A stretch of DNA of 64,000 nt from Moniliella sp. 'wahieum' (taxonomy: Eukaryota; Basidiomycota; Moniliellomycetes; Moniliellales; Moniliellaceae). Below the pieces are notes generated by a model, which was not told the DNA's origin, searched no databases, and saw only the letters and a list, made by a program, of their open reading frames with translations. The stretch lies in the NCBI GenBank assembly GCA_003971905.1, contig RSEE01000007.1, forward strand, positions 496,001 to 560,000, written 5' to 3'. Position numbers and translations under genes: made by a program. Below are positions 58,060 to 64,000 of this stretch, in pieces. Numbering within the stretch: position 1 is the stretch's first letter; each line of letters opens with the position of its first letter.

Positions 58060-60893
58060 ATGTCGCAGCAGACCGCCACACAGCCCCCACGAGATGATGG
58101 GGCTCTCCGCCGACAACATCATCTCTGGCTCCCGACCCGCAGCACCCGCTGCTGCCGCCCTCCCCGCTACGCCCGAGCCAAGCGGGTCCCCGGCTCCCCG
58201 CCGCCACCGAGGCGATCTTCACCGCGTCGTAGTATCCAGGTGGCCAAGCCACGTGCCATTACTGACCCAAGCGAGATGTCCGTCTTGGACACGACTTGCT
58301 TTCTCTGCTCAACACACTGGCGTACGTCTCCTTCCCGCATCCTCGTGCCCAGCTGACCCTTGCCCCTCTTACGCACAGCGAGGATGGTACACACATGCCG
58401 AGCCCTTCACCTTTTACCAGCCGAAAGCTCTATCCAAGCTACTATACCTTCATCAAACATCCCATCTTTTCAGCGAGGTCATCGCCGTTGGCGAGCAAGG
58501 GCGCGTCCAGCCGCAAGCGTAGTGCGGGCACGAGGAATGAGGTCCAACTGGCTGAGCCGTACGAGTCGTTCGAGCAGCTTCGTAAGGACTGCGATCTCAT
58601 TGGCCTCAATGCCAAGCGGTTTTTAACGAGAAAGGATCACCGATCCGAGCGAGCGCGTGAGCTTACCAGCCTGATCCGCGATACGTACCCTGAATTGGTC
58701 ATCTCGGGTACCATTCTGATGGATCTGGCCCCCAGAGATTGATTTTGAGCCAACGACTCCCACGTGACAAGCAAATTTGCCGGCGCCGACGAGTCGGATG
58801 AATCCTCTTTGACGAGGAGGAGGAGAATCTGAGCTGGAAAGGAAGAAGGACAAATGGTCAAGGGATTGTGGCCGAGGTCGAACAAGAGCAACGGTCGCCC
58901 ACTAAGGCTGGTTCCCAGGCAGCTACGACACACGTCCCAACGAAGGGGACGCAAGCGTGCTCGCACTCAGGATGTGGAAGGCGATCTTGACTGGGATGCC
59001 ACCCAAGAGCGTTGCCGGGGGACTCTCACCTAGGCGGGGTATGTCCCAAGATGCCAGCGGAGGGCTCGGTACCTGCGGAGCGCACTCAAGTATTTTTGTT
59101 CGTCATCTCCACGAGGGTCGTCGGCCTGATGGCACCATGGCCACTCAATTTTTTGAGCATCTTCCGCCCAAGAGCGACGTGGATTACTATCAAACGCGTT
59201 TCGGACCCTATCTCTCTGGAGGAAATTGACGACAAGATTAGCAACAAAGGGTACACTCAAGGGTGGCTTTGCTTCACGACCTAGAACGTATGTTGAGTAA
59301 TGCGCTGGCCTACATCCCGCCGGCTCCCTCCTTGGTTTGTGCCCATTGGATCCGGTACCTGATCCAGCCCGTGCCATCCCCTTTTTCCTGCGCGAAGGGT
59401 TTTACGCTTGATAAGGGCGACGAACGCAGATGGCACTGCTGAGCATCGGACGATGGAAACGAGCTACTACCTTAAAAAGGAGACCTTGCCCGCCGCCCCC
59501 GCCTGAACAATGGCTCCCGAGCGAAGCTCGTCTCTTACCGTTACCGGAGCCATACGTTACCTCGGCCACCGACCGCGAGCGTCGACCATCCGGAAGGACT
59601 TCGACGACGGCACGCCCTTCAAACCCTTCCTCTCCTTGGGGCCAGGCGTACCGGCCACCGGGACCAGTGCCTATCCACTTCCGGTGCCCTCGCGCGCCCT
59701 GCTCCGGGACCTCTGTCCAGCACGCACTCCGTCGGGGGGGCAGCTACACGGGTCTCGGTAGTCTATCGGGAATGGCAGCTGGGCCGGCGGATCTCCTCGG
59801 CCTCGGCGGTGCTCTCCTTGCCCTTCCAGCCCCAATCGGATCGGAGCGGTGCCCATGAGCATGCCTTATCAACCTGCTCGTCAGGGTGGGGGTGCACACC
59901 GACCTGTCTCGTGCTCCTGCTCCTGCTCCCAGCCCCCGGTCTCTGCCCCCGACGACCCTCAATCCCACATCCTCAGTACTGTCCTCCTCCCGCTCTGGAA
60001 GGCGAGGATCGGAAGCGGTCCGAGTGGTGGTTAGGACACTCAATCCGTTTGCCAAGTGGGACGAGCAGCTCACCTTCGCCTTGAACCAGGGCACGGGGCC
60101 AGGCGGGTTGCCACCTGGGGGGTCGTCCGACCAAGCAGACCGGTTGGAAAATGTGATTCCGTACTTGGTTCTAGACCTGGTTTGGCGTCCAGCCGCTGCT
60201 GCATCCGGCGATGCACCTGGTGGTGCCGCGGGCTCGCGCCCGGGGTGGCCTTGCCTAAGCACTGGACAAGGCAACAACTCGTCCTCGCACGGCCGCCACA
60301 CGTCAACATCTTGTCCAGCTCGGGCGGCCGAGTACCTCGGCCCACCCCCAGATCCTGGCTTCTGTTCAGCTCAGTTTCTTCTTGCGTGACTTGGTTGTCC
60401 GTGCTGGTGCTGGTGCCGGTACCAGTTCAAAGTCCGGGGTTGGGGCCGGGACGGGGGGAAGGGCAAGGGAAGCAAGCCAGCCAAGCGGTTGGCAAGCGGG
60501 ACCGCCGGACTGGCCCCGAGGCCGCGGCGGTGCCCGACACGCCGCCGAGAAGCCGTCGGAGCCGTACACCGTCCAAGCGTTTTGGCGCGGCACCCCACTG
60601 ACCGCTGTAGAGACCACCTTGACTGCTTCCGATGCCGGTGCTGATGCCGACGCCGACGCCGAGGAGGAGGAAGAGGGGAAGGCAGGGGCAAGCAAACGGC
60701 CTGGAAGGCGTATACACTCGAGCTGCCTGTACCTTTCACCAAGGGTGTGCACACGCTCGAAGTCGAGGTGAGCAATGTGCCCCGGCTCTTACCGCCTGCA
60801 TCCGATTCCGACTTGGCGCCCGGCTTGGCCGAAGAGGCGAGACGCATGCTGGCGCTCTTGCCGGAACGGTACCGTGTTTTTCTGCAACTGTGA
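58060..60893 (+). CDS. RSC4: Double-bromodomain protein, Rsc4-like chromatin remodelling subunit
   Basis: Two tandem bromodomains and the C-terminal ending suggest Rsc4 of the RSC complex, which reads acetylated histones. ATG 58060 opens MSQQTATQPPRDDG. Bromodomain 1 spans an intron (58322-58378, 57 bp, GTACGT...GCACAG): LLSLLNTLA, then EDGTHM, SRKLYPSYYTFIKHP, EPYESFEQLRKDCDLI, NAKRF and ERARELTSLIRDTYPEL. Bromodomain 2 (about 59145-59330) has PPKSDVDYYQT, SDPISLEEIDDKISNKGYT and LLHDLERMLSNALAY. The C-terminal domain includes VRTLNPFAKWDEQLTFALNQ (about 60025-60085), YLVLDLVWRP and TKGVHTLEVEVSNVPRLLPP, ending LLPERYRVFLQL at 60891-60893. Many frame changes break it. RSC1/RSC2 would also carry a BAH domain, which I do not see. 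Confidence 0.8.
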
Positions 60894-61206
60894 CCGATCG
60901 GGGTTGAACGTTGATGGTCTAACTACGTTAGGCGATCCCCACCTCAGCTGTATGTCAAGCAAGGGGCCACACGTTTGCAGAAGCGCGGGGAGGATGCGAG
61001 ATGAGAAATTCAGATGTACGTTCAAGCTGAGACTAGTGAAGGCGAAGGAGGGCAATACAGTGCAGGAAAGAGCGAGGCAGGATGGCACGATACATGAATG
61101 TGAATGGGCAGGATAGACGGCGGATGTGGAAGGTAAAGGGGGGGTGAAGAGCAAAACATCGACGTGTGCGCGACAAAAAAAGGGAGACAGAGACCAAAGA
61201 TGCATG
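60894..61206. other. Convergent 3' intergenic region
   Basis: 313 bp between the stops of the RSC4-like gene (plus) and the right-edge gene (minus). No feature seen. Confidence 0.5.
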
Positions 61207-64000
61207 TCACGCTCGCGACGAGCGACGCGCATCGTCCCAGGTGGACCATTGGGCACGAATGAAGGCGCGCTGTTGTTCTTGGTCAAAGCCAACGCCGGCT
61301 CCCGGTTGGCCTGCCGTCGCGGCCGAGGCAAGCGGACGACGGGAGGGATTAACATGGACTTGCGTTGGGCCCGATGCGACCGACGACGAGCCCGAGGACG
61401 AGACGGGAACCAAGACGGGTTGCGACACGTAGCGGCGATGCTTGGGCCCGGACGCCGTAGCTAGGGACGAAGCCGAGGCAGAGGTGGTGGTGGAAGCAGA
61501 GGGACCACGACGCGTGTTCCTCCGCCGCAACAAATCCAACCCTTTCTTCTTGGGTCCCGCCGCAACCCCCGATCCGGCGCCTGAGCCAGCGCCCGAGCCC
61601 AAGCCCACACCGGACCCACGAGTCGATCGCGGCAACAGATCCCCGACCAGGTCCCCATGCGCCGTCGTTGTACTTGCCCTCGTCGCTGCGGTTGTACCGC
61701 CATGGCTTGCCCCGCCCGACGCGGAGCCCAACCCGGAGGCCGAGCCACTTGCACACCTTCCAAACGCAGTTGGTCGGCCTCTGCCTGGCGCGCACGTTCA
61801 CGTTGCAAGTCACGCTGGAGCGCGGCATACCGCGGCGTGACCTGCTTGGGCTCCTTGGTCTTTAGGCTCATGGGTCTCGCGCCGGCTTTTGCGCCGCCGC
61901 GTAGGCCATTTGCGTTCCGCATCGGCCTCGGTCGCGACCGGGCTGGGAGTGGAACCCGGATGGGAAGGAGCAGCGGGTTCGGCAAGGGAGCCAGGCGAGC
62001 CGTGCTTGGTGATGGAATCATCGCTTTCCCCTTCGTGGTCGGGCTTGCCAGTGCCGGGCGAAGCGAGGGCTGTTGGGATCTGCTCGTCCTGGCCCGACTC
62101 TTGTTGCGTAATGGCCGTGGTGGGGGGTTGGACAGACGGCGATCCCGCCCCGGCTTCTCCGCCGGACCAGGCGCGACATATCTTGCGCATCCGCATACCA
62201 TTCGCCCACGGATCCCGTTTCTTGGGATCCTAGTTGCCGGCTTAAGACCACTGGAGATTCGGCTCCCGGTTCGTCCGGATCGAGCTTGGCCTCCCCCATT
62301 GCTTTTGCGCCGGATGAGGCTTGGGTCGGCAAAGGGGATTCGTCGAACAATGGTTCGCCCGAGCGTTTTTTCGTAAATCGGTGTTGGCACTACCTCCGGC
62401 ACCACTTGGACCACCTTCTCGGCAGGCTGGGAATTTTTCCGGCGCAGGCCAGGCATGGGCGAAGTCAAAAGGGACAATGGGTTCTTGCCCTTGCCCGTCT
62501 TGGTTGACGCCTTATGAGAGGGACACGCTCCGGCTTACGACAGGAGCACGAGCTGGATTCTGATCATTCTCCTGCTTCCTTCTCCTTCCTTCTCCTTTCC
62601 CTTTCCCTTTCCCTTTTCTTTTCTGTTTCCTTCTCCTGGGGTGACTCTGCTTCTTCGGGCATCGACGCCAACGGTTCCTCCCTACCGGGAGAAGAGACGT
62701 GCATGGTGCCTTGGCTTAAGGAGCGACGAGAAATCCGTACCCCCCATGACGAGTGGTGCGGTGGCAAATCGGACTTTTCTGTCGGACCCAGGGAGCGGTG
62801 GGCTGACGCCGATCCAACGCTGGCATTGGACCCAAACGAATGGGACATGCGCGTCGGTTGGCCCATCAAGTTGGTTGACGTTAAGGCGCTAAACAGGCTA
62901 CCCAAGGATTTCCCATTGCCCGTGGACACGGGAGTACCAGAACCCGTGCCACTGCCAGCCCCACCGGACCGACTGCGACTCATTCCATCCTCTAGAAGGG
63001 GCGGGTCGGGGGCGCTCGAGGCCGAACCACCCGCCCGCCCAAGGGGCGGCCGACGCGGAGGCTTACTGAGCGGAGTGGTGAGCGCCGACAACCCGCGGGG
63101 GGTCCGGACGGGCTCCGCCTCCCAGCCTCGTACCGCCTCCGTCGGGGGTGGAACGGGGGTACGACAGTAGGCGCCGTGCTTTCGGACGAGGCGGGCGGAC
63201 CAGCATTGAGCACGGGGTTATTCCGTCCGAGGGGAAAGCGCTTGGGCTTACCGGTAGCGGTGGCTGTGGGGGTGGATGAGGAGGGGGATGTGGCTAGAGG
63301 AGTCGGAGGGGAGGGGTGGGAAGAAGAGGGCCGAGGCGGGGAGGGGCGGGGGCGCGCCTGATGCCGGCGGGGAGGCAGCGGGGGAGGAGGCACAGCCGCC
63401 GCGGGGCTTGCATGGGCGGCGGCGCGATTGGTACGGCAGCCATTGTAGGGGGCATCCAGGGCGAAGAGGAACTGCTGCCAGGGAGGGGGCCGGATGCGGA
63501 GCGCCGCGTGGCGGCTGTCAGTGCTGCCGCACGCGCCTTGTACCCTGCTTCGGCCGAGGACGGCATGCCCGGCAAGACACGGGGGTGAGAGTGGGAGTGC
63601 GCCTGGGCCTGGGCCTGGGCTGGGCCTGCTGGGCAAGGCGCGTCTGTCGGTGCGTGCCGAGCGCGGGCTGGGCCGGAAGGAGCGTTTGGGACGGCATGGC
63701 CGGGCCGCCTGCGGCTGGGTGGCAGCCAGGGCAGCGGCGGTCAACGGACCGGCCGCTGGCGATGGCTGGGACAGGACGCGCGGCTTGGTAGGCTGCGTGC
63801 GGCGGTAGTTGAACTGGTGGTAGTTCGCTCCCGGGTTGGCTGCAATCGACGACGAGTGGGACGACGGCTCCCTTGCCGGCTGGAGAACATAGTTGAGGCC
63901 GAGTTGCTCGCGTTGAAGTTTGGCGGAGCGGGCGGATTTGGTACCGGACGACCGTGGCGGTGGCGGGGAGGGAAGGGGCGGGGACTGGAAGACGTGGCCC
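61207..64000 (-). CDS. Low-complexity Ser/Gly/Pro-rich protein, partial, unrecognised
   Basis: Minus-strand frames overlap from the right edge to a stop at 61207; the N-terminus is outside. Plausible segments are RSSGTKSARSAKLQREQLGL (about 63880-63950), NSQPAEKVVQVVPEVVPTPI with YEKTLGRTIVRRIPFADPSL (about 62340-62450), an acidic stretch with GKPDHEGESDDSITKHGSPG, a probable coiled coil (TPRYAALQRDLQRERARQAE, about 61780-61840), KPWRYNRSDEGKYNDGAWGP (about 61650-61710), and an end reading QRAFIRAQWSTWDDARRSSR. I recognise no family; the composition suggests a disordered regulatory protein. Frame switches occur as in the other genes. A second gene within the span cannot be excluded. Confidence 0.45.

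Overview
The window looks like nuclear DNA of a basidiomycete fungus, most likely from Ustilaginomycotina. This placement is an inference from gene content, sparse short introns (57 to 112 bp where I could place them) and GC-rich genes; no species was identified. Recognisable genes are SURF4/ERV29, a PFK26-type 6-phosphofructo-2-kinase, CDC24, MET30, V-ATPase subunit D, a secreted GMC oxidoreductase, a PNPOx-like flavoprotein, uracil phosphoribosyltransferase, a metacaspase-like protein, an RSC4-like double-bromodomain protein and an LRR-DH-PH RhoGEF.

Almost every conserved gene is broken by one-base reading-frame changes, mostly at homopolymer runs (VMA8, FUR1, ERV29, PFK26, CDC24, the metacaspase). 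The two LTRs of one retrotransposon differ only by indels, with no substitutions. The simplest reading is an unpolished long-read assembly, not a cluster of pseudogenes. Gene spans below therefore join several frames, and exact starts, stops and introns are approximate unless stated.

Layout: 0-6.3 kb, a possible partial plus-strand gene and a large low-complexity minus-strand gene; 6.3-10.2 kb, a gene-poor stretch rich in short palindromic repeats; 10.2-12.4 kb, an unrecognised plus-strand gene; 13.2-16.4 kb, the RhoGEF; 20.0-21.2 kb, ERV29; 22.0-24.0 kb, PFK26; 25.4 kb, an intron-containing tRNA-Pro(CGG); 26.8-30.0 kb, CDC24; 30-34 kb, repeat-rich and without a clear gene; 34.1-37.6 kb, MET30; 38.7-39.8 kb, VMA8; 41.2-43.4 kb, GMC oxidoreductase; 46-48.2 kb, PNPOx-like protein and FUR1; 49.3-51.8 kb, metacaspase-like protein; 52.9-56.5 kb, a compact Ty3/Gypsy chromovirus; 58.1-60.9 kb, RSC4-like; 61.2 kb to the right edge, a low-complexity minus-strand gene that continues outside.

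The genes do not form a pathway cluster. CDC24 and the LRR-DH-PH protein both belong to Rho/Cdc42 polarity signalling. The rest is housekeeping: early secretion, glycolytic control, sulfur regulation, vacuolar acidification, pyrimidine salvage and chromatin remodelling.

The mobile elements are the most unusual content. The 3.6-kb chromovirus has Gag and integrase-chromodomain but no reverse transcriptase, intact 5-bp target duplications, and a possible Tf1-like self-priming site. Two solo LTRs of a different family each carry their own perfect target duplication. Two enzymes have lost expected catalytic residues: the bisphosphatase half of PFK26 lacks both catalytic histidines, and the metacaspase has a degenerate Cys motif.
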